Source: Desulfatitalea sp.
GTDB lineage: Bacteria > Desulfobacterota > Desulfobacteria > Desulfobacterales > Desulfosarcinaceae
DNA length: 7,678 nt
Assembly (NCBI GenBank): GCA_013041835.1
Contig: JABDRH010000535.1
Location: 1-7,678 of the forward strand
Reading direction: 5' to 3'
A program made the translations under genes and the position numbers. Under the pieces are notes generated by a model. That model was given only the letters and a program-made list of their open reading frames with translations. It searched no databases and had not been told where the DNA came from. This document shows, piece after piece, positions 1 through 6,674 of the stretch. Each line of letters opens with the position of its first letter. Position 1 is the stretch's first letter.

Positions 1-446
1 TCCACGCAGATGGCCGGCTGCTTGAACCCCTCCACCAGCACCAGGTTGGCGGTTTTCCGTCCCACCCCCGGCAGTGCCAACAAGCCTTCCATCGTGTCCG
101 GCACGCGGCCGTGGTGGTCATTGAGGACCCGGCGGCTGATCTCCATCAGGCGCTTGGCCTTGGTGGGGTAAAAACCCACCGGGTAAATCAATTGCGCCAC
201 CCGTTCCTCTCCCAGGGCGAGCAGCGCCTCGGGCGTGCGGGCCTGCTCAAACAGACGGACCGCCGCCGCGGAAGTCACCTCATCCTTGGTGCGTAGAGAA
301 AGAATGGTGGAAACCAACACTTCAAACGGCGTGGCCCCGCGATTGGCGATAAACGTGATAATGGGCGCCTGCCAGTTTTCGTAAGCGCTTTGCAGCGTGA
401 TCACGAATCGGTCGATGTTGAATCGTTTCACCTTTTTTACCACCAA
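1..446 (-). CDS. nth: Endonuclease III (DNA glycosylase/AP lyase), 3' end truncated by window edge
   Basis: This is the N-terminal part (about 148 codons) of an endonuclease III, the base-excision-repair enzyme that removes oxidised pyrimidines and nicks the abasic site. Translating the minus strand shows the family's early core (FEVLVSTILSLRTKDEVT), a segment with YPVGFYPTKAKRL, and the helix-hairpin-helix LPGVGRKTANLVL followed by AICVD, just before the catalytic Asp region. The catalytic Lys of the hairpin (GRKT) is present. The iron-sulfur cysteines would lie beyond the left edge. The start is TTG at 446 or GTG at 443, both just downstream of a GAGAGGGA ribosome site (complement of 453-460). 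GTG at 431 is a weaker alternative, and an in-frame TGA just upstream excludes a longer protein. The gene is GC-rich (42 of 60 bases at 61-120 by hand count), unlike the TOMM precursors, and is divergent from the TOMM operon. It looks like ordinary chromosomal flank. Confidence 0.93.
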   Translation of the reverse strand, partial: MVVKKVKRFNIDRFVITLQSAYENWQAPIITFIANRGATPFEVLVSTILSLRTKDEVTSAAAVRLFEQARTPEALLALGEERVAQLIYPVGFYPTKAKRLMEISRRVLNDHHGRVPDTMEGLLALPGVGRKTANLVLVEGFKQPAICV

Positions 447-531
447 TGCAATTCCCTCTCAGATCCGGAATGCCGTTTTGTAAAGGGTAGTTTCCCTTAT
501 TTCCTTAAGGCAATTCGCCCATGTCCATCAA

Positions 532-550
532 GCAATATACTAGGTATTGC
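532..550. repeat. Inverted repeat GCAATA-N7-TATTGC, possible operator
   Basis: GCAATA (532-537) and TATTGC (545-550) are perfect 6-base inverted arms around a 7-base centre. The right arm overlaps the -35 hexamer of the proposed plus-strand promoter, and the element lies in the leader or just downstream of the -10 of the proposed nth promoter. That is a position from which a bound repressor could affect both directions. Arms this short can occur by chance in AT-rich DNA, so the operator role is only inferred. Confidence 0.35.
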
Positions 551-576
551 CAAATATAAGAACTTTTGATTATATT
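547..576 (+). promoter_or_regulatory. Candidate sigma-70-type promoter for the FHA/kinase operon
   Basis: TTGCCA (547-552) is followed after 17 bases by TTATAT (570-575), or after 18 bases by TATATT (571-576). Both are close to the -35/-10 consensus and face the FHA gene. Transcription would begin near 583, giving a leader of about 200 bases. A second AT-rich hexamer, TATAAT at 691-696, is closer to the gene but has no recognisable -35. This is a sequence-pattern prediction only. Confidence 0.4.
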
Positions 577-583
577 TTGTCAA
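553..583 (-). promoter_or_regulatory. Candidate promoter for nth
   Basis: Read on the minus strand, a perfect TTGACA (583-578) is followed after 18 bases by TTATAT (559-554), or after 19 bases by TATATT (558-553). The element faces nth and overlaps the candidate plus-strand promoter almost completely, so the two directions could compete for polymerase. The spacing is at the long end of the usual range. Confidence 0.42.
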
Positions 584-780
584 CATCGAGCGATTCGGCC
601 CCTCGCAGACGGCATCTCTAAAGAGGCTGTGCATTTTTGGCGGCTTCACCTTTCATAAAGATCTGACCCGGACCAGAGTTATGCTCAGGCTATAATTGAT
701 GCCAATCATCGTGTTTCATTAAATCGTACAATGATTTTCGGGACAGTTTAACCCTGATATGTATTGAAGGAGCAGAGCCT

Positions 781-1728
781 ATGGCTACCATGGAAAATCT
801 TTTAACCGGTGAAAAAGTATTTCTAAAATCACATCATGTTTTCGGAAGAAGCCGGGATAAAGCGGATACGGAACTGGAAAACAGGGATATATCGCAAATC
901 CACGCAGCGATTCTATGGAACGGATGGGAATGGTTGCTGACCGACTTCAGTCGAAACGGAATATGGATCGACGGCGCCCGTCTTGACCGCGGAAAGAACA
1001 CAGCACTCAAGAAAGGAGATGTCATCCGTTTCAGCAGCACAGGCGAATCGGCTTGGACATTGAGTGATCTGAAACCACCGGCCAATATGCTTATTCCCGT
1101 ACAAAACCAAGCCCCTGTCATTGAATTGGACCGTTTGCGCGCCCTTCCCGATGATGCGACACCGGACATTTTGGTGTACCTTTCCCATACGGGTCAATGG
1201 GTATACGAACACCAAGACGTGACGACCCCATTATCAAACGGAGATATGATCCATCATCAAAGCGGCTCATGGCGGTTTTTCCGTGCGGAGCCTGTCGCTA
1301 CGACACTTTCAAGAGAAATTGATGGGGATATCCGGTTCGTTTTTCATGTCAGCACGGATGAAGAACATGTGGAAATTAAAGTATTACTCGGCGCGAATAC
1401 GATCGACCTGGGTGAGAGAGCCCACCATTATATGCTTCTGACCCTTGCCCGCCAGAGGCTCAACGATGCAAGGCAAGGCGATGATCAAGCCACCCAGGGA
1501 TGGATCGAAGCGGACTGGATGGCCGAAATGCTCAACCTGGAACCAAATCATCTCAATATCCATATTTATAGAATCAGAAAACAAGTTAAAGCCTCCGTGC
1601 CGAAAACATTCAACCTTTCCCGGCTGGTGGAACGGCGCGTCGGAGGACTGCGATTCGGGTATCCCGACTTTCAGATCCTGCGAGGGGCATCGGTGGAAGG
1701 AACTTTATGCAAGGGTAAGATCGCATGA
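781..1728 (+). CDS. FHA domain protein with C-terminal winged-helix-like DNA-binding region
   Basis: This 315-residue soluble protein is likely a phospho-dependent transcription regulator. Residues about 10-100 form a forkhead-associated domain, with GRS (22-24), the S..H pair (Ser38, His41) and NG (59-60), the conserved positions that contact a phosphothreonine peptide. A middle segment (about 126-168) has no family I recognise. Residues about 197-300 resemble a response-regulator/SARP-type winged helix: a helix with HHYMLLTLARQRL, a Trp-containing helix, a recognition-helix-like HLNIHIYRIRKQV, and a closing strand hairpin GGLRFGY. No signal peptide or membrane segment is seen. The ATG is set by AAGGAG at 767-772, 8 bases upstream. 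The stop overlaps the kinase start (ATGA), so the two are almost certainly co-translated. I infer that the neighbouring kinase creates the phospho-ligand and that this protein regulates the operon. The FHA call is firm; the DNA-binding role is moderately so. Confidence 0.85.
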   Translation: MATMENLLTGEKVFLKSHHVFGRSRDKADTELENRDISQIHAAILWNGWEWLLTDFSRNGIWIDGARLDRGKNTALKKGDVIRFSSTGESAWTLSDLKPPANMLIPVQNQAPVIELDRLRALPDDATPDILVYLSHTGQWVYEHQDVTTPLSNGDMIHHQSGSWRFFRAEPVATTLSREIDGDIRFVFHVSTDEEHVEIKVLLGANTIDLGERAHHYMLLTLARQRLNDARQGDDQATQGWIEADWMAEMLNLEPNHLNIHIYRIRKQVKASVPKTFNLSRLVERRVGGLRFGYPDFQILRGASVEGTLCKGKIA

Positions 1729-4700
1729 AAGACACCGAACTCGACCGGATCACCCCTTGCGGATATGAACTGTTTGAGAAGCTGGGCCGGGGCGGATTCG
1801 GAACCGTTTTCCGCGCCAGGCAACAAAGTACTGGTCAAAATGTAGCCGTAAAAATACTGAACCTTGAGAACATCGATGAGCAGGAACGGCGCCGTAAAAT
1901 CGAACGTTTCGAGCGGGAAACCCGGCTTTGCGCCGATCTTCAACATCCGAACATTGTACGGGTGATCGATAAGTGCAAAATCGATGATCACCATCTGTTT
2001 ATGGTGTTTGAATATGTCCATGGCGAAACCTTACGGGATTTACTACTCCGTGAAGCTCCGCTCCCGGCGTTGACGGCCGGGGATCTGATGGGGCAGGTCC
2101 TGGATGGTATCGCCTGTGCCCACGAACGGGGGGTCGTTCACAGAGATCTGAAACCAGCCAACATCATGATTGCGACTACCGGAGCCCGGCAGCATGTCAA
2201 AATCCTGGATTTCGGTATCGGAACATTCGTGCCGGATGCGCGCAAAGAGGATTACATGAGCCTCACCCTTTCTAGGGAAACCGTGGGCACCCCCTCTTAC
2301 AGCGCACCTGAGCAGCTTCGCGGGGAACCCCCCACCGTCAAATCGGATGTATACGCCTGGGGGCTTTTGTTGGTCGAATGTCTTACGGGTTTGGCTGTCA
2401 TGCAAGGGTCGACCATGGCGGAAATCTTCCATCGGCAGCTTTGCCCCGATGAGGTTCCGCTTCCACATGCGATCTTAGGGCATCCTCTCGGCGATCTGCT
2501 ACGGCGAGTACTTCAGAAAAACCATCAGGACCGTCCCGGAAGAACGGATCAACTCTATGCCGATTTCGAAAAAATCAACCTGACCAGCATCGTCGGAAGA
2601 CTTCAGAGGTCGCCGGGGAATGCCGCGGCTTATACCGGTTCCACCGATACGACGGAGACGGTGTCGCCCTGGCCCATGTTTCAGATTGAGCGGCGGCAGA
2701 TTACCGTTCTGAGCCTTAGCCTCGGCCTGATGCCGGTCCGCGAGACGACCGAACCCGAGATGGAAGCCATCGATGCGCTCCAGGATGATCTGATACGGTT
2801 TTGCGCAGACACCGGCGGACGATACGGCGGATATTCGGCCGGCGCTTTAGGCGACTACACCATGATGCTATTCGGTTATCCCCAGGCCGGAGACAGTGAC
2901 GCTCGGCTTGCGGCCAGAACCGCCCTGGAAATCGCCGGCCAGATGCGGCGCCGAAGCACCCTTTTGGCAGAGCGCCAAGGCATCCGTCCAGCATTGCGCA
3001 TCGGGATTCATTCGGGATTGGTGACGACCTGCAAGGGGGCCACGCCGTCCGGCATGACACTCAATACCGCGGTAAAACTTACGAATCTCGCCCCGCCCGG
3101 AACCGTTCTAGTCAGCGACGGCACGCACCGGCTGTTGGAACGGCACATCCACTTCGAATCCTTTGAACCTTGTCTTCTCGATCGTCTCAACCCGTCGCCA
3201 ACTTTTTTGCTGATCGGTGAGCGGCAGGACGAAGCATTCTCTTTTCTGCAGGCCGGCCCCGCGGACGTGCCCATGGTGGGCCGCGACACGGAACTTCAGA
3301 CCCTGCGGTCTCAATGGGCAAAGGCACTGAAGCACCATGGAAATGCTGTGCTTCTCAGGGGCGAACCCGGCATCGGAAAGTCCCGTCTCACCTATGAAAT
3401 AAGACGTCAAATCACCGATAACGGCCACGTCTCAATTGTCTGCCGGTGCCTTCCGGAACACCGGAATAATGCGCTTTTCCATGTTCTTGAGATGATTAAA
3501 TCGCAACTGCGTCTTGACCCTGTATCTTCTCCAAAGGACACGGCCCGCCGACTTGAAACCGCGCTGAAAACATGCAGCCATAACATCGAATGGTCCATGC
3601 CGATTCTTTGTTCCTGGCTGTCCATGCCGATTCCAGAAGCGTTTCCGCACGTACCTCACTCTCCCGAACAGCAGAAGAAAATTCTTTTGGAGATCTTGGA
3701 AGAACTGATTCTCTCCATGGCCCGTGATGCGCCCCTGTTGATCATTTTGGAAGACCTTCACTGGACGGACCAGGTCACCTTGGAATTGATCGATCTGTTG
3801 ATGGCACGGATTCCGGAAACCCAGATCATGCTGCTTCTCACCGCCCGGCTCGAATTTTCGGTCGCATGGGACGTGGAAAAAGTCATGACCATCGGGCTTG
3901 AACGAATTTCGCCCGAGCACGCCGAAGTGATGATCCGAAACCTGACCGGAGACCAACCCGTACATTTCAGCGTTCTGGATGCCATGTACCGGCGTACCGA
4001 CGGAGTACCACTGTTCATCGAGGAGCTGGTTTTGCTGATGCTCGATGCGCGGCAACTCGTCAAACGCGATGGCGTGTATCACATAGACGATCGGTTCGAT
4101 CCCGCATCGATTCCCATCACCCTCCAGGACTTGCTCAATGAAAAGCTGGGGCGTCTGGGAACCGCACAGGAAACGGCACAAACCGCGGCGGTAATCGGCC
4201 GGGAATTCGACCATGCGCTGCTTGTTCGTGTTTCGCTGCGCGATGAGCCCACGGTTCAAAACGATCTAGACCGGATGTCGACCGAAGGCCTGGTCTACTG
4301 TCAACGGCGCGTTGAAGGCGAAACATACATCTTCCGTCACGCCCTGATCCGAGACGCGGCCTACAGCAGCATGGTCCAGTCGGTAAAAAGCCGCATTCAC
4401 GGCCGGATCGCCGCGAGCCTTGAAAACGATTTTCCCGATCTGGCCAAGATAGATCCAGGTGGAATCGCACTTCATTTTGCCGCGGCCGGTAAATATACAA
4501 AGGCGGTTTTTTACGGGACCCAGGCGGCCGGTATCGCATTGGGGCGTTCCTTGGTTGATGAGGCGATATTCCACGCCCAAAGAGTTCTTACATGGATCGG
4601 AAAACTCGCGCCTGAAAAACAGTTCGATGCGGAGCTAAGCGCAAACGGAATTCTAACACAGGCGCTGATGGCGAAATACGGTTGGACATCTTCCGAAGTC

Positions 4701-5768
4701 AAAGCCGGCATAGACAGGTCCCGCATCCTGCTTGAACATATGGAGCAGAACGTATTCTTGTTCCCTGCTTTGTGGGCTCTGGGGACATACCATCATGTTG
4801 CCAGCAACCGCAGCGAGGTACGGTCCATAAACGACAGACTGGTCAAAATCGCAAAAAGCGCTGACGATCCGGGGCTCGGAACTGCGGTTGATACACTCAT
4901 GGGACATGCGAGCTACATCGATGGCAATTATACGCAAGCCGCTCGATTCCTGGAGCAGGCAATCCAGCGCTACGATCCCTCAACACACAAGGATCATGGG
5001 CTAACCTTCGGTATGGATACACGGGTATGGGCCCTGTCGGGACTTGCCAATGTCTGCCTGTTTGCCGGAAAAACCCGAAAAGCACTTGAATGCGGAAAAC
5101 AGGCCATTGAATGGGCATGTAAAATCAACCACATCCCATCAATTGGAATCGCCCTGCTTTACCGCGGCATGATTTGCCATTTCGAGAACGACAAAAAAGG
5201 CGCCGAAGAGATTTGCGGCAGGCTGATCGCCGAATCGAAAAAATATGGGCTGACCGCATACGAAGCGTATGGAGCGGTGATCCATGCATGGGCCATCGGG
5301 GATGCGCCAACCCTGCACCGCATTCTCAAGACGCTTCGGAACATGGGATGCATGCTCGGTCTTACCCAGTACGATTCTTTATCGGCAGACCTGGCGGCTG
5401 AAAACGGACAGCCGGATCTGGCGGTCAGCTGTATTGACGAATGTATCTCACTGTGCCGGGAAATAAAGGAACACTACTACGATCCCGAGCTTTACCGCCG
5501 CAGGGCGGATTATCTGCTGCAGATTTATCCACACGGAAATACGGACATCCGGTCTTCGTTGATGAAGGCCGTGACCCTGGCGCGGTGTCAGGGCATGTAC
5601 AGGACCGAAGCCGTCAGCATACAAACACTTTTGCGGCATTTCAAGGAAGACGGAAACATGAAATCACGGCTCAAAGACATCATTGTGTTGGTTCCGGAGG
5701 TGTCCGAGGTGCTTAGGGCGGATCTGTTGCGTTCACAGGACCGTATCGATTCGTGTAATCGCGTGTAA
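1725..5768 (+). CDS. TOMM-system Ser/Thr kinase / cyclase-homology / AAA ATPase fusion protein
   Basis: This 1347-residue protein matches the length and order of the TOMM system kinase/cyclase fusion family, a presumed regulator of TOMM clusters. Residues 14-285 are a Hanks-type kinase with all key residues: GRGGFG loop (21-26), Lys43, Glu65, HRD (139-141) with Lys143/Asn146, DFG (162-164) and APE (194-196). Residues about 322-500 are a class III cyclase-homology domain. It keeps Asp377 in the LGD motif and Asn447, but has Ser332 where the first metal-binding Asp belongs and Lys451 where the transition-state Arg belongs, so it is probably not a nucleotide cyclase. Residues about 515-880 are an AAA_16/STAND-like ATPase with Walker A GEPGIGKS (546-553), Walker B LLIILED (671-677) and FRHALIRDAAY. 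Residues about 900-1330 are helical, probably TPR-like. No membrane segment is evident. The ATG overlaps the FHA stop, and AAGGG (1711-1715) sits 9 bases upstream. What it senses is not visible. Confidence 0.9.
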   Translation: MKDTELDRITPCGYELFEKLGRGGFGTVFRARQQSTGQNVAVKILNLENIDEQERRRKIERFERETRLCADLQHPNIVRVIDKCKIDDHHLFMVFEYVHGETLRDLLLREAPLPALTAGDLMGQVLDGIACAHERGVVHRDLKPANIMIATTGARQHVKILDFGIGTFVPDARKEDYMSLTLSRETVGTPSYSAPEQLRGEPPTVKSDVYAWGLLLVECLTGLAVMQGSTMAEIFHRQLCPDEVPLPHAILGHPLGDLLRRVLQKNHQDRPGRTDQLYADFEKINLTSIVGRLQRSPGNAAAYTGSTDTTETVSPWPMFQIERRQITVLSLSLGLMPVRETTEPEMEAIDALQDDLIRFCADTGGRYGGYSAGALGDYTMMLFGYPQAGDSDARLAARTALEIAGQMRRRSTLLAERQGIRPALRIGIHSGLVTTCKGATPSGMTLNTAVKLTNLAPPGTVLVSDGTHRLLERHIHFESFEPCLLDRLNPSPTFLLIGERQDEAFSFLQAGPADVPMVGRDTELQTLRSQWAKALKHHGNAVLLRGEPGIGKSRLTYEIRRQITDNGHVSIVCRCLPEHRNNALFHVLEMIKSQLRLDPVSSPKDTARRLETALKTCSHNIEWSMPILCSWLSMPIPEAFPHVPHSPEQQKKILLEILEELILSMARDAPLLIILEDLHWTDQVTLELIDLLMARIPETQIMLLLTARLEFSVAWDVEKVMTIGLERISPEHAEVMIRNLTGDQPVHFSVLDAMYRRTDGVPLFIEELVLLMLDARQLVKRDGVYHIDDRFDPASIPITLQDLLNEKLGRLGTAQETAQTAAVIGREFDHALLVRVSLRDEPTVQNDLDRMSTEGLVYCQRRVEGETYIFRHALIRDAAYSSMVQSVKSRIHGRIAASLENDFPDLAKIDPGGIALHFAAAGKYTKAVFYGTQAAGIALGRSLVDEAIFHAQRVLTWIGKLAPEKQFDAELSANGILTQALMAKYGWTSSEVKAGIDRSRILLEHMEQNVFLFPALWALGTYHHVASNRSEVRSINDRLVKIAKSADDPGLGTAVDTLMGHASYIDGNYTQAARFLEQAIQRYDPSTHKDHGLTFGMDTRVWALSGLANVCLFAGKTRKALECGKQAIEWACKINHIPSIGIALLYRGMICHFENDKKGAEEICGRLIAESKKYGLTAYEAYGAVIHAWAIGDAPTLHRILKTLRNMGCMLGLTQYDSLSADLAAENGQPDLAVSCIDECISLCREIKEHYYDPELYRRRADYLLQIYPHGNTDIRSSLMKAVTLARCQGMYRTEAVSIQTLLRHFKEDGNMKSRLKDIIVLVPEVSEVLRADLLRSQDRIDSCNRV

Positions 5769-5781
5769 TTTGATTTTGTTC

Positions 5782-5814
5782 ACGAACAGATTAACCAGAC
5801 GTTAGTTTGTTCGT
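5782..5814 (+). promoter_or_regulatory. 14-bp stem-loop between regulatory and precursor genes
   Basis: Bases 5782-5795 pair with 5801-5814 over 14 positions, two of them G-U, closed by the 5-base loop CAGAC. It lies 14 bases after the kinase stop and about 48 bases before the first precursor start. The 3' flank is only moderately U-rich (TTGTTGAG), so a strong intrinsic terminator is not clear. It could be a leaky terminator, an mRNA-processing or stabilising hairpin that lets precursors be made in excess of the giant kinase, or a palindromic protein-binding site. The pairing is seen directly; the role is inferred. Confidence 0.5.
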
Positions 5815-5851
5815 TGTTGAGTTGTCTTTGATGTTAATACAACAAAATTAC

Positions 5852-5859
5852 AGGAGGTG
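5852..5859 (+). promoter_or_regulatory. Near-perfect ribosome binding site of first precursor
   Basis: AGGAGGTG is an extended match to the anti-Shine-Dalgarno sequence, lying 2 bases before the ATG at 5862 (4 bases if only AGGAGG is counted). It is far stronger than the sites in front of the kinase and cyclodehydratase genes, which fits high-level translation of a precursor substrate. Confidence 0.7.
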
Positions 5860-5861
5860 CC

Positions 5862-6212
5862 ATGAGCGAAAACAAATCAGTTTATGATGATTTTATTGAG
5901 TTTAGAGCGATCATCGTTCAATGTGTCGCGCTTTCTTGGAGCGATCCGACGTTTAAAGAGGAATTTAACGAACATCCTATAAAAACAATGAAAGAGTATT
6001 TTGGTTATGAATACCCTTTCGACATCAATTTCCGATTTGATCGGGAAGGAAGCGACAAAGATTATCGTTGGTATCCCAGAGGCACCGGCGCATGGGTCGG
6101 TCCGAACAACAAAATAAAACTTGTGCTTCCGCCGAAGCCTCCAAAAAATCAGATGGCGATCGCACTCTCGGCTTACCACGTGGGGCACCTCTTTTTATGG
6201 GATGAAGATTAA
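5862..6212 (+). CDS. BMA_0021/BMA_0022-type TOMM precursor, nitrile-hydratase-like leader (copy 1)
   Basis: This 116-residue protein has the leader signature of nitrile-hydratase-derived TOMM precursors: residues 11-47 contain EFRAIIVQCVALSWSDPTF, FKEEF and EYF, resembling the N-terminal helical region of nitrile hydratase alpha (the 'AW-D-F...LL' pattern). A Tyr/Trp-rich middle (65-81) and LPPKPP (89-94) follow, ending in IALSAYHVGHLFLWDED. It aligns along its length with the next gene (shared VAL-W-D--FKE, YF-Y--P, LPPKP, IAL-AY), so the two are tandem paralogues. Its only Cys (Cys21) is in the leader, and the last 40 residues hold only one Ser and no Cys or Thr, so it offers little to a thiazole/oxazole-forming enzyme. 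It may be a partner or scaffold rather than a heavily modified product. No signal peptide is present. The gene is AT-rich (22 GC of 60 bases at 5881-5940). Confidence 0.82.
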   Translation: MSENKSVYDDFIEFRAIIVQCVALSWSDPTFKEEFNEHPIKTMKEYFGYEYPFDINFRFDREGSDKDYRWYPRGTGAWVGPNNKIKLVLPPKPPKNQMAIALSAYHVGHLFLWDED

Positions 6213-6236
6213 CTATCCGGCAGATACGATTTGAAC

Positions 6237-6244
6237 AAGGAGGA
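6237..6244 (+). promoter_or_regulatory. Strong ribosome binding site of second precursor
   Basis: AAGGAGGA lies 6 bases before the ATG at 6251 and fixes that start. Like the first precursor, this gene has a near-consensus site, supporting the idea that both precursors are made in quantity from one message. Confidence 0.7.
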
Positions 6245-6250
6245 ATCAAC

Positions 6251-6637
6251 ATGGGTTACGACAATAGATTACCTGATTATGAATCGTTTCTTGAATTTGA
6301 AGAAGTGTATCTCAGGGCCGTCGCCCTGGCATGGACTGACGAGGACTTTAAGGAAAAACTCCTATCGGACGCAGAATCGGCGATTGAGCAATATTTCAAT
6401 TATCGTTGCCCCTGGTCGCTCGATATCCAAGTCCGTGAAGTCAATGAAAAGGAGATAGAACTAGGGGCGGGATGGCATCCCCCGGCTGAAGGGCGGCAGG
6501 GTTTCTGGAAGCTGCCGAAGGATACGTTTTATTACAGATTACCTCCCAAACCCGACACAATCGATCCTGAAGAAGAGCCTATCGCTCTTGCCGCTTATAA
6601 CGATTCCGGTCCGACGTACCTGTTTACCTGTTGCTGA
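6251..6637 (+). CDS. BMA_0021/BMA_0022-type TOMM precursor with C-terminal Thr-Cys-Cys (copy 2)
   Basis: This 128-residue paralogue follows the first precursor after 38 bases and should share its message. Residues 13-49 carry the same leader pattern (FLEF, LRAVALAWTDEDFKEKL, QYF). The middle (70-96) is rich in Trp, Gly and Tyr with GAGWHPP and FYYRLPPKP, and the C terminus reads IALAAYNDSGPTYLFTCC. Unlike copy 1 it has heterocyclisable residues at the very end: Ser119, Thr122, Thr126, Cys127 and Cys128. That makes it the better candidate for azole/azoline formation by the downstream cyclodehydratase. Cys53 in the RCPW segment is the only other Cys. There is no Gly-Gly protease site of the double-glycine type in the expected place, so the leader cleavage site, if any, is unclear. 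The family assignment rests on pattern recognition and on the neighbouring genes. Confidence 0.84.
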   Translation: MGYDNRLPDYESFLEFEEVYLRAVALAWTDEDFKEKLLSDAESAIEQYFNYRCPWSLDIQVREVNEKEIELGAGWHPPAEGRQGFWKLPKDTFYYRLPPKPDTIDPEEEPIALAAYNDSGPTYLFTCC

Positions 6638-6674
6638 TTACGAACGGATATTGCGCGGGATGAAAAAGTGAAGT

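Larger units (their letters stand above)
447..780. other. Divergent intergenic control region, no gene seen
   Basis: These 334 bases separate nth from the FHA gene. I find no convincing coding region in them. They hold candidate promoters for both directions, an inverted repeat (532-550), a short AAGGG/CCCTT inverted repeat (483-487 with 494-498), the perfect 8-base palindrome CCTTAAGG (503-510), and a lone TATAAT at 691-696 without a convincing -35 box. The middle (about 530-585) is strongly AT-rich compared with nth. No tRNA or terminator with a T-run is apparent. Confidence 0.7.

Noticed and set aside
111..296. Plus-strand 61-codon open frame at the left edge
   Set aside because: It is antisense to the clearly recognised endonuclease III frame.
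483..510. AAGGG/CCCTT hairpin and CCTTAAGG palindrome as a terminator or attachment site
   Set aside because: The stems are only 4-5 bp, there is no T-run in a useful position, and no matching copy occurs elsewhere in the window.
834..1169. Minus-strand open frames opposite the FHA gene (also 913-1215 and 1384-1584)
   Set aside because: The plus-strand frame has clear FHA motifs and a good ribosome site. The reverse frames have low-complexity, unfamiliar translations.
3432..4259. Long minus-strand open frame (275 codons) inside the kinase gene
   Set aside because: It lies antisense to a clearly conserved ATPase-coding region, its translation shows no recognisable domain, and no ribosome site supports it. 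It is a codon-bias shadow.
5751..5770. Near-tandem repeat of CGTGTAAT with 10-base spacing at the end of the kinase gene
   Set aside because: There are only two short copies, one spanning the stop codon. This is too little to call a repeat element or attachment site.
5862..6637. Precursor genes as true nitrile hydratase subunits
   Set aside because: They are about half the length of nitrile hydratase alpha and lack its CxxCSC metal-binding motif. Only the leader-like N-terminal region is shared.
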